In this document: positions 10,594 to 21,266 of the stretch, piece by piece
Layout of the letters: each line of letters begins with the position of its first letter
Numbering within the stretch: the stretch's first letter is position 1
Assembly (NCBI RefSeq): GCF_037893015.1
Contig: NC_133660.1
Location: forward strand, 166,906,363-166,970,362
Direction of reading: 5' to 3'
DNA length: 64,000 bases
Origin: Macrotis lagotis
Taxonomy: Eukaryota > Chordata > Mammalia > Peramelemorphia > Peramelidae
The notes under the pieces: generated by a model
Seen by the model: the letters and a program-made list of their open reading frames with translations, nothing else
The model's database searches: none
What the model was told of the DNA's origin: nothing
Position numbers and translations under genes: made by a program

Positions 10594-12980
10594 CAGAATG
10601 TGAGAATGATGAAAGTAATACATGGTGCAGAGTGCTGGACTGATCACAGGCTTATCCTCTCCAAGTTAAATATTCACATTCAATACAAGTGGCAGCCCCA
10701 AGACAAAATGACTACCAGAAAAATTAATATCAACAGATTGCAGAATTTCTCTGAGAAGAAACAGTTTGTTGCTAACTTGGAGGGAAAGTTGAGCCAATAC
10801 ACAGTTAGCAACAGTAGAACAGAAAAGAACTAGGCAGCTTTCAGAGATTTGGTGAATAGCACTGCATTTGTTCATTTGGGTCAGAACACTTGCAACATCA
10901 AAACTGGTTTGATGAAAATGATTGTGAAATACAAAAGTTGCTAAATGAAAAACAAGAATTCCACAGGGTTTACCAGGATAGGTCATCCATTTCTAAGAAG
11001 GCAACATTTAATTCCATCAAAAATAAAATGGTGAAACTTAGAGATATGAAGAATTCTTGACTCAGTAAGAAGACAGATGAAATTCAGTTATATGCTGATA
11101 GTAACAATCTGAAGCATTTTATGTTGCCCTGAAGGTTATTTATGGGCCAAAGACCTAAGGTGCATCTCATCTACTAAGTAATGATAGAGCCACATTGATT
11201 AGTGATAGGAATATGATCCTAAAGAGATGGATTGAACACTTCCATAGTGTTCTAAATAGACTGTCAATGCTGAAGCCATTGACCATTTAACTCAGGTTGA
11301 AGTCAATCCCTACCTAGGTGAAGAAGAGGTTTTGAATGCCACTGGCTCCTTTCATGTGGCAAAGCACCTAGTATTGATTCTATTCCAGTTGAAATTTTCA
11401 AGGTGGGGGGTCTATTGTTCATATAAAATCTGACTGAAATTTTCTGGATTATATGGCAAGAGGAGTTTATCCCCTAGGACTTAAAGAACACCTCCATTGT
11501 CCATCTCTATAAATGTAAAGGAATAGATTGTACTATGCATCCCAAGGGATCTCTCTCTCTTAGTCATTGCTGGCAATGGTCTCCTAACAGAGAGCCAGTA
11601 TGACTTCAGAAAGGGTAGAGAAATGATTAATATGGCAATTGTTGACATCTCTAGGAGATGCCAGGAGCAGAACAAAGGTCTGTATACACAACATTTGTAG
11701 ATCTGATCGAGGTCTTTGATACTTTCAATCATGAGGGTTTATGGAAAATTATGTCAAAATTTGGTTGCTCAGAGGAGTTCATCATGACTGTTCATTAATT
11801 TCACAATGGCATGTTTGTCTGGCTTCTGGATAATGAAGAATGCTCTTATGCTTTCCTAGTGACCAATGGAGTAAAACAAGACTGTGTCCATGCTCCTTTG
11901 CTTTTTAGCATGATATTTTCAGCTACATTGTCAAACATCTTCAATGAGGATAGCATTAAGGTTAACTTCCACACAGATGGTAAGTTCTTCAGTCTAAAAA
12001 GGCTACAAAGCAGGACAAAAGTGGAGGGAGAGTTAAGCATGATTTTCTGTTTGCAGATGACTGTGCTCCCAATGCAACCTTAGAAGCTGAGATACAACAA
12101 AGTATTGATTGATTCTCTTCAATTAACATCAAGAAAATAGGTGCTCTCAGTCAGTACCACACCATCCATATGTGGAACTCCAGCAAATGGAGATATTTTG
12201 AATATTGTGGATAAGGTCACTTACCTTGGCAGTATTCTTTCTAGGGATCTACACATTGATAATGAGGTTGACACCCAAATTGCCAGTTTAGCTATGTGTT
12301 TCGGAGGTTCGAAAAGAAAGTGTGGGAGAGAAGACTACCAAACTGAAGGTCTGCAGAGCTGTTGTGCTAACCTTACTGTGTGCCTAGTATACCTGTGCCA
12401 TGCCAGGAAACTGAATCACTTCCATTTGAATTGTCTTAAGAAGATTCTGAAGATCACCTGGAAATATTAAATATCAGACACTGAGGTCCTTTCTAGAACT
12501 AAACTGTCAAGAATTCGAAGTCTACTACAAAGTCTACTTCTACAATAGACTGGCCATGTTATTCAAATGCCAAATATATACTTGCCAAAAAGACTATTTT
12601 ATGGAGAACTTACATAGGGCAAACACTCACATCATGGTCAGAGAAAGTGATACTAGAACATCCTAAAAGGTCTCTCATAAGAACTTTGGAATTGATTGTG
12701 TGGCATGGAGACACTGGCTCAGGACTGCCCAGCATGCCTCACTAAAGAGGGTACAGTGCTCTATGAGCAAAGAAGAATTGTAATTGCTCAAAAGAGTCAC
12801 AAAACACACAAATTTAGAGAATCTTCCTCAATTGTTCACATGACCTATTTATGTCTGACCTGTGGTAAAGCATTCCAGACTCAAATTGGTCTGATCATCC
12901 ACAACTGAAAACACTATAACTTGACTCTAACACAGTGATGTCATTTTGGTCCTCTTTGAGAACAAAGAACTTTCAACCAG
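10594..12980 (+). mobile_element. RTE LINE, decayed, truncated within the endonuclease
   Basis: It starts within the endonuclease C-terminus (VIHGAECWTDHRLILSKLNI, an RTE hallmark), then the linker (GCCCTGAAGGTTATTTATGG, equivalent to ALKxxYGP), RT domain (CAGTATGACTTCAGAAAGGG, equivalent to QxGFRKG; FADDCA coded near 12050), C-terminal region (near 12710 GAGACACTGGCTCAGGACTG) and the RTE tail (GATGTCATTTTGGTCCTCTT) ending near 12977. Many stops and frameshifts break the ORF. It is more diverged than the 20-kb copy. It directly follows a HAL1-like element. Confidence 0.85.
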
Positions 12981-12984
12981 TCCT

Positions 12985-13130
12985 ACGCAAAACTAACTCG
13001 AAAGATTCACAGAAATTTTTATAGCAGTTCTTTTTGCAATAGCAAAGAATTGTTTACTAAGGGAGTACATAAATTAGACAATGCTTGAACAAGTTATGGT
13101 ATATAAATGTTATAAGATACTATTGTGTGA
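12985..13130 (+). repeat. Old L1 3'-region fragment
   Basis: TTTTATAGCAGTTCTTTTTGCAATAGC and AACAAGTTATGGTATATAAA match the ORF2 C-terminal coding pattern of other L1 copies here (compare 23800-23900). Confidence 0.6.
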
Positions 13131-13407
13131 GGCGGCTAGATGGCTCAGTGGATAGAGCACTGGCCCTGGGGTCAGGAGTACCTGAGTTCAAATCTGGCCT
13201 CAGACACTTAATAATTATATTCAGAGCTATTTCTAGTCATCCTGATTCATATCTGGCCACTGAACCTAGATGTCTCTGGAGGAGAAAGTGAGTTGATAAC
13301 TTAGCACAACCTCCTCTCACTGAAATCCAATTCATGTGCTTGTCATGGTATCAATTCTCTGATATCATGGTCTTCAAGAATGAGGGACAAGCAGCATCAT
13401 CATTATC
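13131..13407 (+). repeat. tRNA-derived SINE with RTE-like 3' tail
   Basis: The head (GGCGGCTAGATGGCTCAGTG) is of the common SINE type. After TTAATAATTATATTCAGAGC the body changes to CATCCTGATTCATATCTGGC, and the end (CAATTCATGTGCTTGTCATG; CATGGTCTTCAAGAATGAGG; CAGCATCATCATTATC) resembles RTE 3' ends. A SINE with a LINE-matched tail is expected to be mobilised by that LINE. Confidence 0.75.
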
Positions 13408-13889
13408 AAAAGTGAAACAATCATGCAAATACACACAGAAAATGTTTTCTTTAAATTTTATTTTACATTATGTTGCAAATTGGGACACAACAAAACAAAA
13501 ACATGCTTTATAGTGTGCAGTAATCTCATGAAATGAAATTCTCAGACTTGGAACTTCTGAAAAAGTTCTGGAAAGAACAACAAATTTGGCCACCAAAAAT
13601 TCATATTCCTACAAGATGGCATCAACTCTGAAAGTCACACCTCCTTGGGATCCCCTACCCCATGGGTCCCCTCTTTCTCCCTTGACTGTTGAGGTTGGAC
13701 ATGGAAAAATTCCTCCAAGATTTTTGTTTATGGAGGAGGCCCAGGGCAGACACCTTCATAATTTTTCACCTAGCTGTAAGCCCCTTCACCAGGTTCTCCC
13801 TCTCTTTTCTTTTCCTTTCCCTCTCTTTTCTCCATCCCCTTTACTTTTTAGTTTTTTTAACTGTGTTTTCACCTGTTAGATTCTGAGTT
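13408..13889. other. Unassigned intergenic stretch
   Basis: No family recognised. It holds a pyrimidine-rich run (13795-13860) and two overlapping short open frames that look like chance, driven by the CT-rich composition. Confidence 0.5.
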
Positions 13890-14058
13890 TTTTGTTTTTT
13901 TTTTTTTTAGCTTTTTGCGAGGCAATGGAGTTAGGTGGCTTGCCCAAGTTAATTATTTAGTGTCTGAGGTCGAATTTGAACTCAGGTACTCCTGATTCCA
14001 GGGCTGGTGCTCTATCCACTGCACCACCTACCTGCCCCTGCACCACCTACCTGCCCGG
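13890..14058 (-). repeat. SINE (-) with duplicated head
   Basis: T-run at left, body, B box (GAATTTGAACTC), and the head GCACCACCTACCTGCCC present twice (19-bp units at 14020-14038 and 14039-14057). Target-site duplication GATTCTGAGTT at 13879-13889 and 14059-14069. Confidence 0.92.
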
Positions 14059-14330
14059 GATTCTGAGTTCCTTAAGGGCAAGAACTTTTTGTCTTTCTTT
14101 GTTCCTCCACTCTATGGGAATGAAATTGCCAAATATGTAGGCACATAGTGAATGTATACTGATTAACTGATTGATCAGTTCAAAAAGTTAGCAAGCATTT
14201 ATTAAATTCTTCCCATGTACCAGGAATTTTGTTAAGCACTGAGAATCCCAATATAAACAAAAAAGACAACCCCTTCTCCCAAAGAGTTTTCATTTTAATG
14301 GGAGAAGAGAACATAGGAAAAGAAACTGAA
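14059..14330. repeat. L2-type LINE fragments, opposite orientations
   Basis: 14059-14170 reads as an L2 3' end (TTCCTTAAGGGCAAGAAC ... TAGGCACATAGTGAATGT). 14175-14330 reads as the reverse complement of an L2-type segment (GCAAGCATTTATTAAATTCT ... AAGCACTGAGAATCCC). Both are strongly diverged. Confidence 0.5.
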
Positions 14331-14384
14331 AAGCATAGTAAGAGTAGGAGGTAAGAGATATTCCTGCTGGACCATCCTGAGAGT

Positions 14385-14640
14385 CAGGAATGGAAGGTGA
14401 AGAATGGAGTAAACATGTTTGGCTTGGATCCTTTCTTAAAATAGCGAGCCCAGGAGAGACTGGTCAATCAGAGGATGGGGTGTTTGAGGAAAAGGGATCT
14501 TCTAGGGTGAGAAGGGTGTTGGCAAATGATGGAGAAAGAAGTCTAATGAATTTAGAGTGGAATCTGGAGAGAAATGGAGGAGTGAACATGGCTAGCCTGG
14601 ACCCTTCCTTAAAATGAAGGTTCCAGAAAGTGATATTAGG
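14385..14640. repeat. Degenerate two-copy tandem repeat
   Basis: GAGTAAACATGTTTGGCTTG with following GATCCTTTCTTAAAAT (about 14397-14442) recurs as GAGTGAACATGGCTAGCCTG with GACCCTTCCTTAAAAT (about 14580-14616), about 180 bp apart. Units are roughly 80% alike. No protein family was recognised in the small open frame spanning them. Confidence 0.6.
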
Positions 14641-15202
14641 TATACTCAAAGGAAGAAAATGAAAGGTGTAATAGGTTAGTAGGACCATACAATACTATAT
14701 AATAAACCACAGTTTGAGTCAGTGTCTGCTGACATTGACTTTTCTACTTGAAGTGTTCTGACTCTGTCCTTTAAAAAACTAACCTAGGTTCTTCCAAATT
14801 CTGTAAAGCAAAGATAGGGAAAAACAAAAGAGAAAAAAAAGAAACTGTTTGAATATTCAAAAGAAGGAATTCATATGAATGTTTTGAAAGTCACCAGAGC
14901 AATGTGTCTTTTCTTCCACAGAGACATGGAAAGCTTAGGAAAATGAAGTGGGAACCTAGGATCCTACATTCTAGGCTTTTTTTTTTTGTCAAGTATTCTT
15001 TGTCCAGTCCTCTATGTGAATGATGCCTTGTTTTAGTCTCCTCATGCTGTTTTTACTTTATACATATTTAGATCTGATCTCCTTCCCTAGTCCTTTGATA
15101 TAGAAGGTCTGCAGTTTTGCTTTGGAGTATTTGACTGCTTCTTTTATCCTAGGTATAGCTTAGAGACAGAGGTCTATTATCATTGATCAACAAGCAATTG
15201 TA
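14641..15202. other. Unassigned intergenic stretch
   Basis: No gene or well-kept repeat seen. 14980-15180 has LINE-like wording but I could not place it. Confidence 0.4.
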
Positions 15203-15358
15203 GGGGTGGCTAGGTGGTGCAGTGGATAGAGCACTGGCCCTGGAGTCAGGAGTACCTGGGTTCAAATCCAACCTCAGACACTTAATAATTACCTAGCTGT
15301 GTGCCCTCGGGCAAGCCACTTAACCCCATTGCCTTGAAAAAATCTAAAAAAAAAAAGT
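15203..15358 (+). repeat. tRNA-derived SINE
   Basis: Full-length copy with near-identical target-site duplications AACAAGCAATTGT (15189-15201) and AACAAGTAATTGT (15359-15371). Confidence 0.95.
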
Positions 15359-15770
15359 AACAAGTAATTGTGGATGGATATTTCCATCCTAGAAACAGAA
15401 TGGATGAATATGGCCCCATGCAGGAAAGCACACATTATGTGAGTGAACAAGTTCCCACTTAAATGGGAATCATTTTATGAAGGCTCAATTTTGCTCCCTC
15501 AAAATTCTTTTCTATTGTCGATAAACAATAAATATGGTACTATTTTGCAGTCTCTGAATTCTTTGGTCAGTGTTATGTCTAGAAATATTTGGTCTGCTAT
15601 AGTATATCATTGAAAAATATTAACTATTCTTTGCTTCATGGTTTTAAAAAAGTATTCTTGAACATGAACTTGATGAACATCAATGAATGTTCTAAATGTA
15701 AAGAAGATTAAAAAGAAGATTGCATATGAAGTCATCAATTTCTAGTATATAGCTTTTTTTAAAGTAAGTT

Positions 15771-15937
15771 TTTTTTTGTTTGTTTGTTTTGTAGGTTTTT
15801 GCAAGGCAAATGGGGCTAAGTGGCTTGCCCGAGGCCACAGGGATGGGTAATTATTAAGTGTCTGAGACTGGCTTTGAACCCAGGTACTCCTGACTCCAGG
15901 GCCAGTGCTTTTTCCACTGCACCACCTAGCCGCCCCT
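15771..15937 (-). repeat. tRNA-derived SINE
   Basis: Reverse copy with T-rich tail, TTTTGCAAGGCAAATGGGGC and head CCACCTAGCCGCCCC. TAAAGTAAGTTT flanks both sides (about 15760 and 15938). Confidence 0.94.
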
Positions 15938-16021
15938 AAAGTAAGTTTTAAAGTTAATATGGTAGTACCAATATTTTGTGAGTTGACTCTATTTTGTGAG
16001 TTCAAGGGAGGAACTATTAAG

Positions 16022-16231
16022 TTACTTTTTAATTGCATATGGTCCTTGACTGATTTTTCTTTTCTCTAATGGGTTATGGCCCTCCATTAAAATATCTGCT
16101 CTAGTTTTAGTCATTTGCTTGTTATTTTTTTCTAAATAATGCATTAGACTTTTTACATATGGATCTGAATCTGGGTCTATTCTTCCTTCACTATTCTTAG
16201 GAAATGAAGTCATTCTCAGTGGGAACATCAT
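16022..16231 (-). other. Unrecognised 69-residue open frame
   Basis: The reverse strand encodes MMFPLRMTSFPKNSEGRIDP, then DPYVKSLMHYLEKNNKQ and RADILMEGHNPLEKRK. The residue mix looks protein-like rather than low complexity. I recognise no family, splice sites or flanking exons. It could be a decayed retrocopy or chance. Confidence 0.2.
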
Positions 16232-17462
16232 CTATTCATGTTATTGAGAATTTCACATATCAAAAGATATACTAGGTTATACAATGTTCTATGATGCCAA
16301 AATTGATTTAGTGGAAGATTTTTTCTATGGATTTCTACCAATTTTTTTCTTGGTATGTGCTTCTAAATTATATTAATGATTAATAATGTGTAATAATGTG
16401 TAAAGCATTTAAAAATACAACAATTGCCTAAATAGGCTACTTAATTTTTTTTCATTTTAAAATTATGCTGTTGGTTACTTTGAAGTAGTTGATTGAATAA
16501 TGTAGGGGAAGAGTACTTTTTTTAAATTAAGTGAAAGAATTATAATTTTGTCTTGAATTGAACATCAGATGTTTAAAATGGTATTGGCTGGACCACCACT
16601 TGACTCTGATTTTTGAGTGTTGTAGTATGAAAAAGAGTATATTTTACATGTTTCTCCATATATTGCTATTTTAAATTTTTGTCAAGCTAAAGTCATTTAA
16701 AAGAGAGTATCACCTAATAGGGGAAACAGAATAATTATCTCCCAGCAGAAGTAGGACCAATGGGTGGGACCTAATAGGAAAGCAGATTCTGCTTCAATTT
16801 AACATAGGATTTTTTAGCCACTGATACCCTAAAAATATGATGGGCTGTTTTGTGAGCTTTGGGAATCACATATTTCCTTATTACTGAAAGTGTCAAAAAG
16901 ATAATGTTATGTTAATGACTTAACAATGTCCTTTAAATTAGAGGTGACTGATAAATATTTGTTTGGATCATAGAAGAATTCCTATGTTGTATAGGAGAAG
17001 GTTGAACTAGATGAACTCTAAGTCTGTTTTCCATTCTAAGTCTTTATCATGTTCTCTGATCCATAGAGATTTTTCTGAAATAGTTAAGTTAAAAAGTAAA
17101 TGAAACACACCCCTGCCTTTAAATTATATATTTTATTCATGAATCACTCCTAGGATTTCTTTATTTTTTTTTCAAAAGTAATCAGTCAGGTCTTGTCAGT
17201 GGTTTTTAACATGTGTAATTTCCCAGATTTGTCTCAGCCTTAGTCATTTATTAAAACTATACAGAAGTAATTTAGACTTCAAAATTCAAACTTGAAATTT
17301 GTTTTATTCTTCAAGTCCATTTCATATGATAAAAATTCATAAAAAACAGAACATTCTTTTAAATAATATAACTTTACATTCAAAATATACATATCTGTTT
17401 TGCTTGATTTATATAACAAAGTTTTCATAGTGCCAAGTGTTCTAAATGGACATGTTGGGAAA
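16232..17462. other. AT-rich intergenic stretch without recognised feature
   Basis: Only very diverged text. No gene, RNA gene or dated repeat could be supported. Confidence 0.4.
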
Positions 17463-17800
17463 AGTTTGTAAAGTGTTTTACATATATTATCTCACTTTAT
17501 CCTCATACCAACCTTGTGTGGAACAAGTACTTTCAGTGCTCAAAGGGATCTGTGATCTTTTTAATCTGGGAGTTCCCTCTAATAATGTATATCACAACCC
17601 ACCCACACCTATTGTTTGACTCTCTAGTGTGTACTCCCAAAAGTTCACTGCAAAAGAAATCTCTTTTCCACCTGAACTCTGCCCTGGATCTCCCCCACAG
17701 TAGAGGAATGCAGTATCAGTGGGAATTGCATATTTTTATTATCCCCCTTTTACAGATGAAACTGAGGTTCAGAGAGGTTATATGGCTTGCCTAAGAAGAG
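17463..17800 (-). repeat. MIR-type SINE split by about 200 bp of other sequence
   Basis: The MIR wording TGTTTTACATATATTATCTC and CCTCATACCAACCTTGTG stops near 17520 and resumes at about 17735 with CCCCCTTTTACAGATGAAACTGAGG. The intervening 17521-17715 is of another origin and not identified. Confidence 0.55.
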
Positions 17801-18574
17801 TAGAACCTATCTTTAATGTATGCATGAATATTCATAGATTAATGTTAGCCACCATGGAATTGCTCTTGATGTATAATAATTCCAATCACTTTCTTTACTT
17901 TTCCCATCATATTGACTCAGATTATTTCTGTAGATGCATATTCATCTTCTCATATAATCTTATGGTTCTACTAGATAAGTAGTAAATGTTATTTGTTGAC
18001 AGTAATTACAAAGGCTGTGAGTTTTTTCCCTCTATTAAAATCTTTTTTATTTTGAACTTAATAATAAGCAACACAGAAGCATTTCAATGTGCAAAGAACA
18101 AGAAAAGGTATTGCATAAGAAACTAAAATTTTGTAACATACAGAACAGGTTAATCTCAAGTTATTTTGCTATATCTTTTATCACATTCATTTAAGTAGAA
18201 ATACTGGTATTTACTTCCACAACTAATATTACACTCACTCAGCTCTCAACCCCTTGCAGTATAGTTTTCTTATCCATCTCTCTAGTGGAATAGTTTCATT
18301 TCCAAGAGCTTATTGCTAAATCCAGTGACTTTTTTTCCCCTATCTTCATCTTCACTTCTCTTTAGCATTTGACTATGTTTGCTAACTTAATAGCCTTTCT
18401 TCCCTTGACTTCAGTTTTTCTTACTCTGATTGCTTCTTTTCTGTCTCTTTTCATCTTACCAACACTTAAATGTGGATGGAAACTAAGATTCTAGCCTAGT
18501 TCATATTCCTTTATGTAGTTACAACGTTCTTTTGGTGATCTCAATATTATTAGCTTCAATTGCCATAATTCACA

Positions 18575-18720
18575 GATTTAGAGCTGGAAGGGATATTAGA
18601 GGTCATCTAATCTATCACTTCATTTTTCAGATGAGGAAACTGAGAACCAGAAAGGGTAAATGTCCCTACGGAAATAGATATTGAGTGTCAAGATCAGTAC
18701 TTGAATGTAGGTTGTTTAAG
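18575..18720 (-). repeat. Ancient MIR-like repeat
   Basis: AGAGCTGGAAGGGATATTAGAGG ... CAGATGAGGAAACTGAGAACC is a widespread therian repeat pattern. It is truncated by the adjacent SINE. Confidence 0.5.
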
Positions 18721-18730
18721 TTCAAATTCT

Positions 18731-18876
18731 TTTTTTTTTTTAGGTTTTTTGCAAGGCAATGGGGTTAAGTGGCTTGCCCAAGGCCACACAACTAGGTAAT
18801 TATTAAGTGTCTGAGGCCGGATTTGAACTCAGGCACTCTTGACTCCAGGGCCGGTGCTCTATCCACTGTGCCACCT
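18731..18876 (-). repeat. tRNA-derived SINE
   Basis: Reverse copy with exact target-site duplication TTCAAATTCT at 18721-18730 and 18877-18886. Confidence 0.96.
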
Positions 18877-18889
18877 TCAAATTCTAACC

Positions 18890-19480
18890 ACTTTCTATTC
18901 TATCACAAAAACTGCAAATGACTCCAAGACCCTCCACTTTTACATTCATTCCCCTCAGAGCTCTAGCCACATATTTCTAACTATTGGTTGAATATCACCA
19001 TTGGTATATCCAATAAAGACTTTTAAAGACAATAAACAGAAAACTAAATTCCATCTTCCTCTTAAACCTGCTCCTGCCCCATTTTTTTTTTCTATTGATG
19101 ATTTCACCAACTTCCCATTCATCCACATTCATAATCTTGAGTCATATTTGATTATTCCTTCTCCCATATCAATTAATTTCCAAGTTCCACAATAACTCTC
19201 CAATTCATCCTCTTACTGCTATTCCTATTATAACCATCTTAGGTTAAGCTCTTTCTACTTTTCATTATGAGCATTATAATAGCCTTCTAATTAGTTCTCT
19301 TGCCTCCAATTAGTTCTTTCATTAATTTATTCTTTAATAGATAATTTTCCTAATGTACTATTCTGATCATTTTATCCTTCTATTAAAAAACTTAGTATCT
19401 TTCCCATTTCCTACTCAATAAAATATATACTTTTAGATTTAAGGGTATACTGATTTCAGTATACCCCTTTAGCATTATTT
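18890..19480 (+). repeat. L2-type LINE remnant
   Basis: Diverged LINE2 3'-half wording: ATTCATAATCTTGAGTCATA, TCTCCAATTCATCCTCTTAC, AATAGCCTTCTAATTAGTTC, GATCATTTTATCCTTCTATT. No open frame survives. Confidence 0.5.
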
Positions 19481-19660
19481 AATAAATATATGCCTTCAAA
19501 TAGTGTAACAAAGTTGGACTATTCTCTGTCCCTCCCCTTATTGTATTCTTTCCTATTTCTGTTTCTTCAGGAAGATTTCCTCTACTTCCCTCCCTCATCT
19601 TTGCTTGTTGAAATCTCACACATTTGTTACAGTTTAATTTATTGGCTGCCTTTTGTTTTT

Positions 19661-20216
19661 TGATAGATTTGTGGCATAAGGAAATCCCTTCTGGGAGAAT
19701 GTAGGGGTCTTCTATTGACCCTGTTTTCTATAACTAGGCTCACAGTGCCAAATTCCCCCAATATGGGTATGGCTGTCAAGAGATTAAATCCTTGCCTAAG
19801 TACATAATTTATGTCTAAGGAAAGGTCTGTGGGTCAGCTAAAGAAGTGAGGAAAAACAACCCCTTAATAAGTTCAGATACTGAAAATAATATGTAAAACA
19901 ATGGGAATCAGTTCAATGCAAAGCTTTATTGCAAGCAATGGGAAAGAGGGGGAAGGGAAGAGAGAAGAAAGGTTCTTGACAACCAAACTGAATATCCACA
20001 CTGACATGGACTAAAACCCACATAAGGATGGCATTGGTAAGAAAGACAGGGATCTATTCAGCAGGAAGGGTGTGTTCCAATAGGCAATGAAGCTCTCACT
20101 AAAAGGGAGAATTTGTTCCAAAGGACCCTTCTGAGAATAGGGTTCTTATATTTTGATTTTGTGTGGCCCATTTGGAACTGGTTGATTTGCATATCAGAGG
20201 TCAGGGGAAAATGTCA
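19661..20216 (-). mobile_element. Probable solo LTR of an endogenous retrovirus-like element
   Basis: Read on the minus strand, the block starts TG and ends CA, has a TATA-like AATATAAG (plus 20143-20153) and, about 220 bp further on, an AATAAA signal (plus 19925-19930). This is the order expected for U3, R and U5. No internal viral coding sequence is adjacent. Family and exact borders are uncertain and I could not confirm a target-site duplication. The RTE fragment begins directly beside it. Confidence 0.5.
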
Positions 20217-20218
20217 TT

Positions 20219-21266
20219 TTGGGGTTTTGTTATTCCAGGGATATTTCTCTTTTAGTCATTGCTGGTAAGATTCTTGCCAGAGTCCTTCTCAATAGGCTGA
20301 TTCTTCACCTGAAAACTGGTTACCTTCCTGAGAGCCAGTGTGGCTTCAGAAAGGGTAGAACAGTCGATAATGATGTTTGCTGCCTGAAAACTGCAGGAAT
20401 AATGCCAGAACAGAAGAGATGTCTGTATTCAACATTTGTAGAGCTGTCTAAGGCCTTTGATACTGTCAATTATGAGAGTTTATGGAAAATTATGTCCAGA
20501 TTTGGTTGCCCAGAGAAGTTCATGAGTATTGTACATCAATTCCATGACAGCATGCTTCCGTGGGTTCTAGATAGTGGATGATGCTCTCAAGATTTCCCAG
20601 TCACCAATGGAGTGAAACAAAGATATGTCCTCACTCCCATACTTTTTAGCATGATGTTTTCAGCCATGTTATCAAATGCCTTCGCTGAGGATGAACATGG
20701 CCTCAAGGTCAGCTACCACTGATGTCAAATTCTTCAACGTGAAAAGACTACAAGCCAAGACTAAAGTAGAGGGAATGTTAATACATGATCTTCTGTTTGC
20801 AGATGACTGAATTCAATGAAGTCTCTGAAGCTGAGATGCAACAAAGTATAGACTGATTCTCTGCTGCTTGTGCTAATTTTTGTCTAACAATTAAGAACAA
20901 GAAAACATAGGTGCTTCATGAGCCAGAACCACACCATCCATGTCTGAAACCATTGATTACAGCAAATGGAGTTTTGAGTACCGTGGACAAGTTCATTTAC
21001 CTTGTTAGTATCCTTTCCAAGTAGGTACACATTGACAATGAGGTTGACTCACATTGACGGAGTTAGCTCAATATTTGGGAGGCTCCAAAAGAAAGTATGG
21101 GAGAGAAGAGGTATTAGACTGACTACCAAACTGAAGGTCTACAGTGCCACTGTGTTGACCTCATTGCTATATGCCTGGGAAACCTGGACAGTCTACCAGT
21201 GCCAAGTCAGGAAACTGAATTGCTTCCATTTAAATTGTCTTAGGAAGATTCTGAGGATCACCTGGC
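20219..21266 (+). mobile_element. RTE LINE, 5' portion (reverse transcriptase), split by an L1
   Basis: A 5'-truncated RTE element. Translation gives the RT finger and palm: ISLLVIAGKILARVLLNRL, then ESQCGFRKGRTVDND and LSKAFDTVNYESLWKI, the standard RTE series. A FADD-type GTTTGCAGATGAC lies near 20800. The reading is interrupted by stops and frameshifts. It ends at GATCACCTGGCA (21255-21266), where an L1 enters; the rest resumes at 24575. Confidence 0.85.

Noticed and set aside
10666-12470. Several 80-110 residue open frames between 10.6 and 12.9 kb
   Set aside because: They are pieces or shadows of the decayed RTE element, not separate genes.
13586-13886. Two overlapping plus-strand open frames rich in Pro, Leu, Phe and Ser
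   Set aside because: The composition follows the CT-rich DNA. No motif, no splice sites, and the two frames overlap.
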